NCBI GenBank assembly: GCA_910578885.1
Contig: CAJTSH010000019.1
Coordinates: 5,758-69,757 of the forward strand
Direction: 5' to 3'
Source of the DNA: an uncultured Lachnospiraceae bacterium
GTDB lineage: Bacteria > Bacillota > Clostridia > Lachnospirales > Lachnospiraceae
DNA: 64,000 nucleotides
Shown here: in pieces, positions 8,189 to 18,578 of the stretch
How the letters are laid out: each line of letters starts with the position of its first letter
Position numbering within the stretch: the first letter of the stretch is position 1
The notes under the pieces: model-generated
The model's input: only the letters and a program-made list of their open reading frames with translations
Told to the model about the DNA's origin: nothing
Database searches by the model: none
Translations under genes and position numbers: made by a program

Positions 8189-10306
8189 TTACATCAAAGT
8201 ATTGACGTCTAATATCAAGGCCACTTCACCATCGCCCAAAATTGTCGCACCGCTGATCAGCTTATTATTGCTGATATATTTACCAAGCGACTTAATAACG
8301 ATTTCTTGCTGCCCCATAAGGTTGTCTACCACAAGTCCCGCATATTTATCACCTTTTTTAACAATGACTACTGTGAGACTCTCCGGCTCTTCTTCTTTCG
8401 GTTCAATATCCAGAATCTGATCCAGACGTACCAACGGAATTACCATGCCGCGCAGATGAATAACTTCTTCTGCCTGTACATACTTGATGTCTTTTATAGG
8501 AATATCTTCAATATTCTGAATGGAACCTAACGCAATTGCATATTTCTCATCCCTGATTTCTACCATCAATGCCTGAATAATCGCAAGAGTCAATGGCAGA
8601 CGCACGATAAATTTCGTCCCTTCACCCAGAACACTCTTAACTTCAACGTCTCCGCCAAGCGCTTCTATATTTGATTTTACAACGTCAAGACCCACGCCTC
8701 TTCCAGACACGTCAGTAATTTTCTTTGCCATAGAAAAGCTCGGCATGAACAAGAAATCAATAATCTCTTTTTGGCTAAGCTTTTCTGCCTGCTCCGGTGT
8801 TACAAGACCTCGCTCTATAGCTTTTGCCTTTACAGTCTCCGTATCAATACCGTTACCGTCATCACCAACTTCAATGATAACATTATTGCCTTCCTGGAAC
8901 GCATTCAGGTTAATGGAACCAACCTCAGGCTTTCCTCTCTGTGCGCGAAGTTCTGTACTCTCCAGACCATGATCTGCGGAATTACGAAGCAAATGCTGCA
9001 GCGGATCGCCAATCTGGTCTACCACGGTACGATCCAGTTCCGTATCCTCACCAGTCATATACAATTCCATCTTTTTATCAAGTTTTCTGGATAAATCCCG
9101 AATCATACGAGGAAATTTATTTACTACACTTTCAATTGGCACCATTCGAACCTTCATAACAGATTCATGCAGATTTGTTGTGATTCTCTCCAAATACTCA
9201 ATCTGTTCATGGAAAGTCTGATTCTGAAAACTTCCGCTTTCGGTAGCGCTGATAGATACCAGACTGTTCTTTGCAATAATCAGCTCACTCACCTGATTCA
9301 TCAATGCGTCCAGCTTCTCAATATCAACGCGAACCGTTCTATTTGTGACCGGTTTATTGTTTGTCTTTCCCTTTGCTGCCGGCTGCTGTTTGCTTCCTGA
9401 CGAAACCGCTGTCTTTGCGGCAGCCGCCGGCGCTGCCGACTGGCTTTGAGAAACCGCGCCGCTCTCTTCGCTTTCAGAGATATCCTCATAATTCGAAAGC
9501 GTAACCTCTTCACCAACTGCATTTTCAATTTCTGAAACGCCAACTATAGACTTCAAAATCTTATCCAGATCAGCATCTGACGCCAGATAAAAACTAAAAT
9601 CGAATTCAAAACGCTCATCTTCAATATCATGAGAACTCGGACTATACACAAGTATCTGCCCTAATTCCTCTACTTCTTTAAATACAAGAAATGCTCTTGC
9701 CGCTTTCAGCAGACATTCTTTTTGTATGTATACCGTAATACCATATAATTTTAAACCGGCATCCGCTGCAACCTTCAATGATTTCTTTTCCGTATCATTA
9801 AATACGATATTATTATATTTTCTCTCGTAAGCGTTCTCTGTATTCAATTCCTTGGCATCCATTGGTCCGGATGCTTTTGACGGCGTTTCTTTCGAGCCCG
9901 GCGTCCCTTCATCGTTTCCTTCTTCCTTCTTCAGGAAACGATTTAAACCGGCTATAATTGCTTCATTCGCCTCAGAGCCTTCATCCGATGTGTTCTTAAT
10001 ACACTCCAGATACCCTTCAATAGCATCCAGACACTGAAAAAGAATATCAATCATCTCGCTGCTGACTTTAATATTGCCGCTGCGAACCTCCTGAAAAACA
10101 TTCTCCATGTCATGCGTCAAATGCTGCATCTTTTTAAATCCCATTGTTCCAGCCATTCCCTTTAATGAATGCGCCGCACGAAAAATCTCATTCACCGTAT
10201 TCTCATTTTCCGGCTCTTTCTCCAGCTCCATGATATTATCACTCAGGCTCTGAATATGTTCTGCTGTCTCATCAATAAAAATCTCAAGATATTGACTTAC
10301 ATCCAT
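8189..10306 (-). CDS. cheA: Chemotaxis histidine kinase CheA
   Basis: A 705-residue CheA. Domains in order: P1 histidine phosphotransfer domain with His46 in IFRAAHSLKGMAGTMGF; a P2-like CheY/CheB-binding region (about 180-275); an Ala/Ser/Gln-rich linker (about 285-320); P3 dimerisation (about 325-385); P4 HATPase with the N box (DPLQHLLRNSADHGLE) and G boxes (VGDDGNGID, SGRGVGLDVV); and the P5 CheW-like domain to the end. The cytoplasmic kinase phosphorylates CheY and CheB on receptor signals. All catalytic motifs are intact. It lies between cheB and cheW. Confidence 0.97.
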   Translation of the reverse strand: MDVSQYLEIFIDETAEHIQSLSDNIMELEKEPENENTVNEIFRAAHSLKGMAGTMGFKKMQHLTHDMENVFQEVRSGNIKVSSEMIDILFQCLDAIEGYLECIKNTSDEGSEANEAIIAGLNRFLKKEEGNDEGTPGSKETPSKASGPMDAKELNTENAYERKYNNIVFNDTEKKSLKVAADAGLKLYGITVYIQKECLLKAARAFLVFKEVEELGQILVYSPSSHDIEDERFEFDFSFYLASDADLDKILKSIVGVSEIENAVGEEVTLSNYEDISESEESGAVSQSQSAAPAAAAKTAVSSGSKQQPAAKGKTNNKPVTNRTVRVDIEKLDALMNQVSELIIAKNSLVSISATESGSFQNQTFHEQIEYLERITTNLHESVMKVRMVPIESVVNKFPRMIRDLSRKLDKKMELYMTGEDTELDRTVVDQIGDPLQHLLRNSADHGLESTELRAQRGKPEVGSINLNAFQEGNNVIIEVGDDGNGIDTETVKAKAIERGLVTPEQAEKLSQKEIIDFLFMPSFSMAKKITDVSGRGVGLDVVKSNIEALGGDVEVKSVLGEGTKFIVRLPLTLAIIQALMVEIRDEKYAIALGSIQNIEDIPIKDIKYVQAEEVIHLRGMVIPLVRLDQILDIEPKEEEPESLTVVIVKKGDKYAGLVVDNLMGQQEIVIKSLGKYISNNKLISGATILGDGEVALILDVNTLM

Positions 10307-10307
10307 C

Positions 10308-11360
10308 CTACTTTACCCCCACATTCTTCATAATCGACTGTGCAACTGCATCTAACGGAACAACTTCATTCACATATCCTGCTTCATACACTGCTTTTGG
10401 CATACCGTATACCACACAGCTTGCCGCATCCTGCGAAATCACATGGATGGGAACCTTCTGTTTCAAAGACCCGATCCCTTTTGTACCGTCAGCTCCCATT
10501 CCTGTCAAAACCACACAGGTAATCTCGTCAAAGGCACAGCTCTTTAGGGATTCATACATAATGTCCGCACATGGTTTCAATCCACCGACTGCCGGTTCGT
10601 TTCCAAGTACGATCTTATGTCCATCTTTTGTTCTTGCAACTTTCAGGTGCTTGCCGCCAGGAGCTACGTATACAGTTCCTTTCATTAACACCTCATTATC
10701 TTCCGCCTCTTTCACACGAATCTTGCTCAGCTCGTTCAAACGGTCAGCCATAGATTTTGTAAAACCCATCGGCATATGCTGTACCAGAACCATCGGTGCG
10801 TCTAAATTGGCTTCCAGATAAGGAATCACGCTCTGCAATGCCTTCGGTCCGCCAGTGGAACATGCAAGCGCCACCAGTTTATTTTTATTTGAACCTTTTC
10901 TTATTATTGTAGGTATAGGCGTCCGAACCGGTCTTGTTACACTGACACGCTTAATCTGATCGGATATAAGTACCGCTTTTAATACGCTGAGCAGACGATT
11001 CTTGAAATCCTCACCCTTCGCCTCAATAATATTCGTCGGCTTGGTAACAAAATCTACTGCACCAAGCTCCATTGCAATCACCGTAGTCCTTGTATCCTTC
11101 GCTGTCAAGGTACTGACCATGATAATCGTCGCTTTAACACCTTCCTGCTGAAGTTTCTCCAACAGCTGAAGTCCATCCATTCTTGGCATATTCACGTCAA
11201 GTACGATAGCATCATACTTTACCGACTTAATTCGCTCATATGCTTCAAGCCCGTCCCTGCAGACGTCCGTTGCTTGAAATGTATCGTCTGTATTAATTAT
11301 ATCACAGATAACCCTTCTCATGAGTGCAGAGTCATCAACAACAAGAATATTTTTTTTCAT
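10308..11360 (-). CDS. cheB: Protein-glutamate methylesterase CheB
   Basis: CheB removes methyl groups from chemoreceptors for adaptation. The 350-residue product has an N-terminal receiver domain with phosphoacceptor Asp55 (VLDVNMPRMDG) and a C-terminal methylesterase domain with the catalytic Ser168 (LACSTGGPKAL), the His in VLVQHMPMGFT and the Asp in LTGMGADGTKG. The ATG at 11360 follows AAGGGA; an upstream in-frame start at 11378 would overlap the PilZ gene. No cheR methyltransferase gene is seen here, so CheR must be encoded elsewhere if adaptation works in the usual way. Confidence 0.96.
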   Translation of the reverse strand: MKKNILVVDDSALMRRVICDIINTDDTFQATDVCRDGLEAYERIKSVKYDAIVLDVNMPRMDGLQLLEKLQQEGVKATIIMVSTLTAKDTRTTVIAMELGAVDFVTKPTNIIEAKGEDFKNRLLSVLKAVLISDQIKRVSVTRPVRTPIPTIIRKGSNKNKLVALACSTGGPKALQSVIPYLEANLDAPMVLVQHMPMGFTKSMADRLNELSKIRVKEAEDNEVLMKGTVYVAPGGKHLKVARTKDGHKIVLGNEPAVGGLKPCADIMYESLKSCAFDEITCVVLTGMGADGTKGIGSLKQKVPIHVISQDAASCVVYGMPKAVYEAGYVNEVVPLDAVAQSIMKNVGVK

Positions 11361-11364
11361 ATTG

Positions 11365-12114
11365 TCATCCCTTATCAATTTTTCTGGATTTACGCTCTTC
11401 AGTAAAAATAAATTTCACAATCTCTTCCTGTATTTTTGCATCCTTCAAAACAAACTCCACGCGATTTACATATCTCGCATCCGAAACAATACTCTGCTCA
11501 TTCTTACTGCTCTGGATAATCCGTCCGACTATCATATACTGCTTCTCACATCTGCCGTCATCCAGCATAATTACCATCAACACATAACTGTCCTGTGGAT
11601 TTTCTTCTTCTGAAACAAAACGGACGCCACCGCCGCTGATATCAACAATGCGAGCCTTTTTCTGCTTTTGATAGAAATCATCATCTCTAAGCTCTTCCAG
11701 AATATCTTCCGCATATTCTAATCTCGCCTGCTCTTTTGTAATATTAAAATACCGCATATCAATAATACATTTTAACCGGAAAAACTGCCGCCTCTGAAAT
11801 TTGCTTAACGGCGAATGCAGTTCCACGCGGCACATATAACAGTTATCCGTTTTATATCGCTCTTTTACCTGACCAACTGCCTTATATAATCCACTCCTAT
11901 TGTAAAATACAAATTCATAACGGATTCCAAGGGACAATAACATCAGCTTACCCGCCTCTATCGGCATCAAAAGCTCCAACTCACCATTCTCAAGTATATC
12001 GCATACCTGACTCTTATAAATTTTTACATCCTCAGCGATTTGCGTGGAACGCTCCATCTGGCTGACTACCCGGATGTCAACCTTGGCACCCACATCAATC
12101 ATTTTTGAAACCAT
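11365..12114 (-). CDS. PilZ-domain c-di-GMP receptor (YcgR/MotI-like)
   Basis: A 249-residue protein with an N-terminal YcgR-like flagellar brake domain (about 1-105) and a C-terminal PilZ domain (about 108-225). The c-di-GMP binding motifs are intact: RRQFFR (about 110-115) and the following DISGGGVRF (about 161-169). Such proteins inhibit or modulate the flagellar motor when c-di-GMP rises. Its place between flhG and cheB in the motility operon supports that role. An HD-GYP protein encoded at 48764 could be part of the same signalling. Confidence 0.88.
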   Translation of the reverse strand: MVSKMIDVGAKVDIRVVSQMERSTQIAEDVKIYKSQVCDILENGELELLMPIEAGKLMLLSLGIRYEFVFYNRSGLYKAVGQVKERYKTDNCYMCRVELHSPLSKFQRRQFFRLKCIIDMRYFNITKEQARLEYAEDILEELRDDDFYQKQKKARIVDISGGGVRFVSEEENPQDSYVLMVIMLDDGRCEKQYMIVGRIIQSSKNEQSIVSDARYVNRVEFVLKDAKIQEEIVKFIFTEERKSRKIDKG

Positions 12115-12160
12115 ACCATCACACCCTATTCCTGATAAATTATCAGTAACTTTCCTCGTA

Positions 12161-13033
12161 TTATCTGTTTATAAAACTAGCCAGCAACTGTCCAAATCCC
12201 CGACGCATTACAAACTGCTCATTCGTATGATTCAAGAGATTTGATGCAAGAACTTCAAATGCCTTTGCAGATTTGGCATTCGGAGAATTCAATGAAACCG
12301 GCTTCTGCTGTCTGACTGCCCGCTCTAAAAGAGCGTCCTGCGGCACCATCCCCAGGTAATTGATTTCCCCTTTTAAAAATTGTGAAACTACAACGTTCAA
12401 TTTATCGTATACCATTCGCCCTTCAGCCTCAGAATGAACCCTGTTGGCAATGATATCCACTTTCGGTCCGTTCTTTAAGAAATTCGGATTTCGATACAGT
12501 ACTTTCAGCAAAGAATAGGCATCTGTCAAAGAACTTGGATCCAGAGTCGAAACTAACAGAACTTCCGGACTCGCCAGAACGAATTCGAGGACACTGTCCG
12601 CAATTCCGGCACCGGTGTCCACCAATATGATATCTGCCATCTCATCCAATTCGCCAAGACAATGCACAAGATAGGAAATCTGGTCTTTCGAAAGATTGTT
12701 CATTCCCAAAATCCCGGAACCGCCTGAGACAAATCCAATATCCATTGGCCCAGGCGTAATAATATCTTTGATTCCTTTTCCCTGATAGATTAAATCACTT
12801 ACATTATATTTCGGGATAGCTCCAAACATTACCTCAACATTTGCAAGCCCAAGATCCGCATCAAAAATAATGACGCTTTTACCAAGCTTGCTCAACTGAA
12901 CCGCCATGTTCACCGTCACATTCGACTTTCCCACACCGCCTTTGCCGCTGGTAACCGTAATCACTCTTGCGCGGGAGACCGGCTTTTGATTTTTCACTTT
13001 AATCACATTTCTCAGCTTCTCTGCTTGGTCCAT
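12161..13033 (-). CDS. flhG: Flagellar number/placement ATPase FlhG (MinD-like)
   Basis: A 290-residue MinD/ParA-family ATPase (FlhG, also YlxH or FleN). The deviant Walker A motif is VTSGKGGVGKSNVTVN (about residues 27-42), followed by IFDADLGLANVEVMFG and VDTGAGI. FlhG with FlhF controls number and position of flagella by acting on the C-ring and on FlhF GTP hydrolysis. It directly follows flhF (3 bp), the standard pairing. Length is normal. Confidence 0.95.
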   Translation of the reverse strand: MDQAEKLRNVIKVKNQKPVSRARVITVTSGKGGVGKSNVTVNMAVQLSKLGKSVIIFDADLGLANVEVMFGAIPKYNVSDLIYQGKGIKDIITPGPMDIGFVSGGSGILGMNNLSKDQISYLVHCLGELDEMADIILVDTGAGIADSVLEFVLASPEVLLVSTLDPSSLTDAYSLLKVLYRNPNFLKNGPKVDIIANRVHSEAEGRMVYDKLNVVVSQFLKGEINYLGMVPQDALLERAVRQQKPVSLNSPNAKSAKAFEVLASNLLNHTNEQFVMRRGFGQLLASFINR

Positions 13034-13036
13034 TTA

Positions 13037-14314
13037 CTATCTGCCTCCCAATAACTGTTTAACAACCTTTTGAGTATCAAATAACTCAATGTCATCCGGA
13101 ACATTTTGTCCATCTGTAACATAAGAAAGCTCCGCTCCTGAATGCATACGGACATTTAACATATTTCCATAGGTTGTTGTTTCATCTAGTTTTGTAAAAA
13201 TAATCTTATAATCTGCAATCTCATGGTAAATATCAGAAATTTCCAGCAAATCCCTATATTTAATCGTTGCGCTGACTACAAGATAGACTTCTTTTTCATA
13301 TTTTTCATCAAGGCTTTCAATTAAACGCTTGACATCCTCCCTCTGATTTTCATTTTTGTGGGAAAATCCTGCAGTGTCTACTAACACTAAGTCAAAATCG
13401 TCCACACGCTCAATCGCGGCATTCAGCTCATCCGCAGAATAAATAATCGTAAGCGGCGTATCCAAAATATTTGCATACGTCCGGAGCTGTTCCGCCGCCG
13501 CGATACGGTAAGTATCCGCTGTCAGAAACGCTACTTTTTTTCCCATATCCACTTTAAATTTTGACGCAATCTTTGCAATAGTAGTCGTTTTACCCACTCC
13601 TGTTGGTCCAATAAAAAATACAATTTTGGGCTGTCCGCCCTCAGCTAGTTCAATCTTTTTCGGCTGTCCGAATTTCAGTATCATCTTCTGATAAATATTC
13701 GATAAAACCAAATCCATACTGGAGCCGCTTCTTGCCACTTTTTCCACGTCATCCATGATCTGATTTACATACTTTTCATTCACTTCATTATCTAACAATA
13801 CCTTGTAAACCATTTTCAGCCCCTGAAATCCCTCCGAACGTTCAGCTGAATTCTCCTGAACATGGGGGATAAACTCTTCCGAATCTCTGCGGTCTTCTCC
13901 GGAAAGGCTCTTTTCCAAAATATTCTGGAGATTTTCAAGCTTCTCCTCTAATCCCCATTCCTTCTGGCTGATATCCTTGGGTTCTGTATCTGTTTTTGTG
14001 ATTTTGCCCGCCGAAGCAGCACCCTCTGAGGGTCTCTGTGTCTGAAACGGCGGTATATTGATACTCTCATCTGCTGTGTAATTAATATTATCATGCTTCT
14101 TAAGAGGTGACTTCAATGCCTGTGCCAAATTCACAGCTTGCTCCTTTTCATCCCTTGCCGCTGTTACCTCATAGACCGAGCTCTTAAAAAAGCGGAAAAT
14201 TCCCCCCGGCTTTATCTCCCTGACATTCATAATTACAACGTCCGCTCCCATTTCACTCTTCGCCTTCTCAACGGCTTCTGCTTCTGTCTTCCCTTGAAAT
14301 TTATTGATTGTCAT
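13037..14314 (-). CDS. flhF: Flagellar SRP-like GTPase FlhF
   Basis: FlhF, 425 residues: a B domain (about 1-120, partly low complexity), an N domain and the SRP-type G domain with P-loop FIGPTGVGKTTTIAKI, DTYRIAAAEQL and VDTAGF motifs. It belongs to the SRP54/FtsY GTPase family and marks the site of flagellum assembly at the membrane. It overlaps the flhA end (stop/start TAAATGA arrangement) and precedes flhG, so the export gate and placement proteins are translated from adjoining cistrons. Confidence 0.95.
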   Translation of the reverse strand: MTINKFQGKTEAEAVEKAKSEMGADVVIMNVREIKPGGIFRFFKSSVYEVTAARDEKEQAVNLAQALKSPLKKHDNINYTADESINIPPFQTQRPSEGAASAGKITKTDTEPKDISQKEWGLEEKLENLQNILEKSLSGEDRRDSEEFIPHVQENSAERSEGFQGLKMVYKVLLDNEVNEKYVNQIMDDVEKVARSGSSMDLVLSNIYQKMILKFGQPKKIELAEGGQPKIVFFIGPTGVGKTTTIAKIASKFKVDMGKKVAFLTADTYRIAAAEQLRTYANILDTPLTIIYSADELNAAIERVDDFDLVLVDTAGFSHKNENQREDVKRLIESLDEKYEKEVYLVVSATIKYRDLLEISDIYHEIADYKIIFTKLDETTTYGNMLNVRMHSGAELSYVTDGQNVPDDIELFDTQKVVKQLLGGR

Positions 14315-16348
14315 TTATTCTGTCACCATCCCAACCGATTGCAGTTCTACATTGGACTCCACTTCATTATAAGACACTACAATCAAATCTTTGAAATAAT
14401 CCTCCGTCAGCTTTTTGAAATACATCCGCACAATTGGAGACGTAATGATAATCGGATTCTTACCGATATTTTCAAGTTTTGAAACCTCTGTCTCTACAGA
14501 CGCAATAATTGCCTTCGTCTTATCCGGATCCAAGGTAAGATATGCCCCCTGCTCTGTCTGCTTCACAGAACCCATGATATCCTGTTCTACCTTTGGATCA
14601 AGCGTTACCACGCTGGTCGTCTCATTTGCCGGAAAATATTTCCGTGAAATTGCGCGCTTCAAGCTCTGTCTGACATACTCAGTCAGTACATCCGTATCTC
14701 TTGTCGTAGACGCATGATCTGCAAGCGTCTCAAATATAGAAAGCAAATCTCTGATAGAAATCCCCTCTCGCAAAAGATTCTGTAATACCTTTTGTATTTC
14801 ACCAATTCCAAGCAGCTTGGGCGTAAGCTCGTCCACCAACGCCGGATTGTTTTCTTTTACATTGTTGATCAGGTTTGACACATCCTGCCTTGTCAACAGC
14901 TCCGCAATATGCTGACGGATTACTTCTGTCAGATGCGTCGCGATAATAGACGGCGGATCAACAACCGTATAGCCAAGACTCTCTGCCCTCTCTCTCTGTC
15001 CTTCGGTAATCCAGATTGCGGGAAGATGGAAGGACGGCTCAAAAGTCGGAATACCAGTTATCTCTTCTTCCACATATCCGGGATTCATCGCCATATAATG
15101 ATCAAAAAGAATTTCTCCTTCCGTAACCTGTATACCCTTGATTTTAATAATATACTGATTGGGGTTCAACTGGATATTATCCCTTAAACGGATAATCGGC
15201 ACTACCGTACCAAGCTCCAATGCCACCTGCCTTCGAATCATAACTACACGATCCAAAAGGTCTCCGCCCTGATTCACATCAGCAAGCGGAATAATGCCGT
15301 ATCCAAATTCCAACTCGATCGGATCCACCTGCAGCAGCGAAACCACATTTTCCGGTTTCCGTATCTCCTCTGCAGCGTTTTCTTCTTCATTCGCCTCTTC
15401 CTCAATCGCAGCCACTCCGGCGCTGTTGTGTATCATACGTCCGCTTACCAAAAACAGCCCTCCGAGCGGAACGAAAATATAAATCGGAAGCGGCGTCAAA
15501 ACGCCAAGAAATGCAATGGTTCCTCCCACGATATAAAGGACCTTTGGAATACCGAAAAGCTGGCTGACTAGTACCGTTCCGAAATCCGCCTCTTTTGACG
15601 CCTTCGTTACCAGAATACCTGTTGCCAGTGAAATTAAAAGAGACGGTATCTGGCTGACAAGACCATCACCAATAGTCAGAATACCATACTGCTGAAGCGC
15701 TTCCATAATATCCATACCCTGATTCATATAGCCGGTTACCGTACCGCCTACAACATTGATCAGCGTGATAATAAGCCCCGCCGTCGCATCTCCCTTTACA
15801 TACTTCGTTGCACCATCCATAGAACCAAAGAAGCTTGCCTCTGACTGAATCTTAGTTCTCCGCTCCCTCGCTTCCAACTCTGTAATTGCTCCCGTATTCA
15901 AATCAGCGTCAATTGCCATCTGTTTACCGGGCATTGCATCCAATGTAAACCGGGCCGTTACCTCCGCAACGCGCTCAGAACCTTTATTGATAACGATAAA
16001 CTGAATCAAAATCAGAACAATAAATACGATTGCACCAATTACCAAATCGCCGCCGCCCACAAATCCGCCAAAGGTCTCCACCACGCTGCCCGGATCCCCG
16101 GTCGTCAAAATCAATCGCGTAGAAGAAACGTTCAGTGAAATACGGAAAATCGTAGTAAACAGCAGCAATGTAGGGAAGAAAGACATATCCAGAACTTCCT
16201 GTACAAACAACGCATTAAACAGGATAATCATTGCCATAGAAATATTAATTGCAAGCATTACATCCAGTAAAATGGAAGGAATTGGTATAATGAAAAAGAT
16301 AACTGCGGCAAGTAAATACAACGCCACTCCAAAATCCGCCTTTTTCAT
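14315..16348 (-). CDS. flhA: Flagellar export gate protein FlhA
   Basis: A 677-residue FHIPEP family protein. The N-terminal half holds about eight membrane segments (residues of about 10-320) and the conserved FHIPEP loop region with LDAMPGKQMAIDADLN (about 134-149). The C-terminal cytosolic domain (about 350-677) docks substrates and chaperones for export. FlhA forms the nonameric ring of the flagellar type III export gate. It lies between flhB and flhF, with normal length and intact motifs. Confidence 0.97.
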   Translation of the reverse strand: MKKADFGVALYLLAAVIFFIIPIPSILLDVMLAINISMAMIILFNALFVQEVLDMSFFPTLLLFTTIFRISLNVSSTRLILTTGDPGSVVETFGGFVGGGDLVIGAIVFIVLILIQFIVINKGSERVAEVTARFTLDAMPGKQMAIDADLNTGAITELEARERRTKIQSEASFFGSMDGATKYVKGDATAGLIITLINVVGGTVTGYMNQGMDIMEALQQYGILTIGDGLVSQIPSLLISLATGILVTKASKEADFGTVLVSQLFGIPKVLYIVGGTIAFLGVLTPLPIYIFVPLGGLFLVSGRMIHNSAGVAAIEEEANEEENAAEEIRKPENVVSLLQVDPIELEFGYGIIPLADVNQGGDLLDRVVMIRRQVALELGTVVPIIRLRDNIQLNPNQYIIKIKGIQVTEGEILFDHYMAMNPGYVEEEITGIPTFEPSFHLPAIWITEGQRERAESLGYTVVDPPSIIATHLTEVIRQHIAELLTRQDVSNLINNVKENNPALVDELTPKLLGIGEIQKVLQNLLREGISIRDLLSIFETLADHASTTRDTDVLTEYVRQSLKRAISRKYFPANETTSVVTLDPKVEQDIMGSVKQTEQGAYLTLDPDKTKAIIASVETEVSKLENIGKNPIIITSPIVRMYFKKLTEDYFKDLIVVSYNEVESNVELQSVGMVTE

Positions 16349-16370
16349 TTTCCTTTCCTCCTTTCAGTTC

Positions 16371-17501
16371 TTATACCTTATTTTTATATTTCTGGAGCAT
16401 TGCAAGAATCTCCGCAACCGGATGATATAACTCCGGCGGTATCTCCTCTCCAATCTCCACACTGCCGTAAAGCGAATGGGCAAGAGGTTTATTCTCAATA
16501 ATCTCCACATGGCATTCTTTCGCCTTTTCACGAATCTTCATTGCCACATAATCCGCACCCTTTGCCAGAACGACCGGCGCTTTTGCCACGCCCGGATCAT
16601 ACTGTATTGCAATGGCGAGATGCGTCGGGTTCGTGATGACCACATCTGCCTTAGGAATATCCTGCATCATACGGCGCTGAGACGCTTCACGCATTCTCTG
16701 ACGCTGCCGTCCTTTTATTTCAGGATTACCCTCAGTATTCTTGTACTCGTCTTTTACTTCCTGCTTGGTCATCTTCATGTCTTCATTGAACTTATGCTTC
16801 TGATAAGCCCAGTCTGCGACTCCAAGCACCAGATATACCAATGCAATCTTAATTCCGGTATCAATAATGATATTGCCCACCAATATGATTGCCCGAATCA
16901 AATGAAGCTCATACAGGATAAAGAGCTCGTCTGCATGATCCTTAACCGCATCATATGCCACATAGGAAATCAATGCCAGCTTCATAATAGATTTCAACAG
17001 CTCAAACAGCGAATCCTTTGACAAAATCCTTTTAAACCCATTGATTGGATTAAACTTATCAAGTTTCGGCTTCATGGGCTTTGCCGTCACCTTCCATCCC
17101 ACCTGAACAATGCTGACAAGGATTGCCACGATAAATCCAATCAAAAAAAATGGAATTGCAATCTTAATTATCTGAATAAGCGCCGTATTCAAGACACTCA
17201 CTGTCGCATTCACAGTCATTCCGCTTCCGTTTTCATAAACAATATCCGGAATTTTATTATATATTGCATCAAAGGTTTCAAGCATCCCCTCAGCTATATA
17301 AGAAACAAATATTTTAATCAAAAGAAATAAGACCAGCAAATCTATCGCCGCACTTAATTCCTTGCTCTTAACAACCTTTCCTTCTTCTCTTGCCTCCCGC
17401 AGCTTCTTTGCAGTTGCAGGCTCTGTTTTCTCACCGCCTGGTCCATCTTTCGCAAAATACTGGAGGTTATAGATTAGAATCAGGGATTTGTTTTCTTCCA
17501 A
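16371..17501 (-). CDS. flhB: Flagellar export switch protein FlhB
   Basis: A 376-residue FlhB. Four membrane segments (within about 45-230) are followed by a cytosolic domain with the self-cleavage motif NPTH at 291-294, cleaved between Asn291 and Pro292 in this family; cleavage switches export from hook to filament substrates. A KTEPATAKKLREAREEGK segment typical of the N-terminal region is at 25-42. It follows fliR by 1 bp, and no fusion of FliR and FlhB is seen. Confidence 0.97.
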   Translation of the reverse strand: MEENKSLILIYNLQYFAKDGPGGEKTEPATAKKLREAREEGKVVKSKELSAAIDLLVLFLLIKIFVSYIAEGMLETFDAIYNKIPDIVYENGSGMTVNATVSVLNTALIQIIKIAIPFFLIGFIVAILVSIVQVGWKVTAKPMKPKLDKFNPINGFKRILSKDSLFELLKSIMKLALISYVAYDAVKDHADELFILYELHLIRAIILVGNIIIDTGIKIALVYLVLGVADWAYQKHKFNEDMKMTKQEVKDEYKNTEGNPEIKGRQRQRMREASQRRMMQDIPKADVVITNPTHLAIAIQYDPGVAKAPVVLAKGADYVAMKIREKAKECHVEIIENKPLAHSLYGSVEIGEEIPPELYHPVAEILAMLQKYKNKV

Positions 17502-17502
17502 G

Positions 17503-18282
17503 TCAATACATCCCTTCTATCATGGATACAATCATTCGCTTCATTTCACCAAAAATAAAATCGGATACTGCCGGCAATAATTGTATCGTAAAAAGCAATA
17601 CCAACATTCCCAGCAACACCTTTAACTGCATACCGACTGCGAACATATTCATCTGAGGCGCAACTTTGGCCATAACGCCCAGTATACAGTTTAATATCAT
17701 GATACAGGCAAATACCGGAAGTGCAATGCGAAAACCAATCACCATTGCATCACCCATAAATTTCACCATAGACGTCATCAGAGCATCCCAGCGGAATATC
17801 TGCTGACCAGTCGGAATCAGGGTAAAGGAATCTACCAGCGCCTGCAAAATATAATGATGCATATCCGTTACAACAAGCAGCAGTAATAGTAAATAATTAT
17901 AGAAATTACCAGTAATCGGTGAATTCGTCCTTGTGATCGGATCATACTCCATCGCCATAGACAAACCCATATTCAAATCAATAATATTTCCCGATAATAA
18001 AACAATGGAATTACATATGCTCGCAGCAAAGCCAATAAGCAACCCTGTAATTCCTTCTCTGACTACGATTATAGCATATCCAATAACATCAGAATACCCT
18101 ATTGTCGCCTTCGGCAATATTCCATACAAAAGAATTGTCACAAAAGCCGAAAATCCAATTTTCACTTTTGCCGGCGTATTTGTCATACTGAAAAAAGGGG
18201 CAACAGACACGAAACTGGATATTCGTACCAGAATCAACAAAAAATTTTCAAAAGTCTCTAACGAAAAACTAACATCCACCAT
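17503..18282 (-). CDS. fliR: Flagellar export protein FliR
   Basis: A 259-residue integral membrane protein with about six hydrophobic segments along its length, the FliR pattern. FliR joins FliP and FliQ in the helical export gate of the flagellar type III secretion system. The signature segment SMAMEYDPIT (about residue 110) and the following hydrophobic helices fit the family. It lies between fliQ and flhB in the conserved fliOPQR-flhBA order. Confidence 0.95.
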   Translation of the reverse strand: MVDVSFSLETFENFLLILVRISSFVSVAPFFSMTNTPAKVKIGFSAFVTILLYGILPKATIGYSDVIGYAIIVVREGITGLLIGFAASICNSIVLLSGNIIDLNMGLSMAMEYDPITRTNSPITGNFYNYLLLLLLVVTDMHHYILQALVDSFTLIPTGQQIFRWDALMTSMVKFMGDAMVIGFRIALPVFACIMILNCILGVMAKVAPQMNMFAVGMQLKVLLGMLVLLFTIQLLPAVSDFIFGEMKRMIVSMIEGMY

Positions 18283-18290
18283 GACAACCG

Positions 18291-18563
18291 CTATCCCAAG
18301 TAAAAACTAAAATCAGACCACAAACGCGTCATAAAATCTGCCATATTATTCAACATCCAACTGCCCAACAAAATCATAGCCAAAAAAACTGCTAATATCT
18401 TAGGAACAAATGTCAGCGTCTGCTCCTGAATTGAAGTCACTGTCTGAAAAATACTTACAATCAGTCCTACAATCAGTGATATAAGAAGAAGCGGTGCCGC
18501 TGTGATAATAATATTATAAATGGCATCCCTAGCAATGTCCAAAATCTGTCCTTGTGTAATCAC
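18291..18563 (-). CDS. fliQ: Flagellar export protein FliQ
   Basis: A 90-residue protein with two membrane helices (about 13-36 and 50-72), the size and form of FliQ, a subunit of the export gate. The family segment IVGLIVSIFQTVTSIQEQTL is central. The GTG at 18563 has AGAGG eight bases upstream and gives a product starting ITQGQILDIARDAI, as usual for FliQ; a GTG three codons upstream is possible but falls within the ribosome binding region. Confidence 0.94.
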   Translation of the reverse strand: MITQGQILDIARDAIYNIIITAAPLLLISLIVGLIVSIFQTVTSIQEQTLTFVPKILAVFLAMILLGSWMLNNMADFMTRLWSDFSFYLG

Positions 18564-18578
18564 TTCCCACACCTCTCA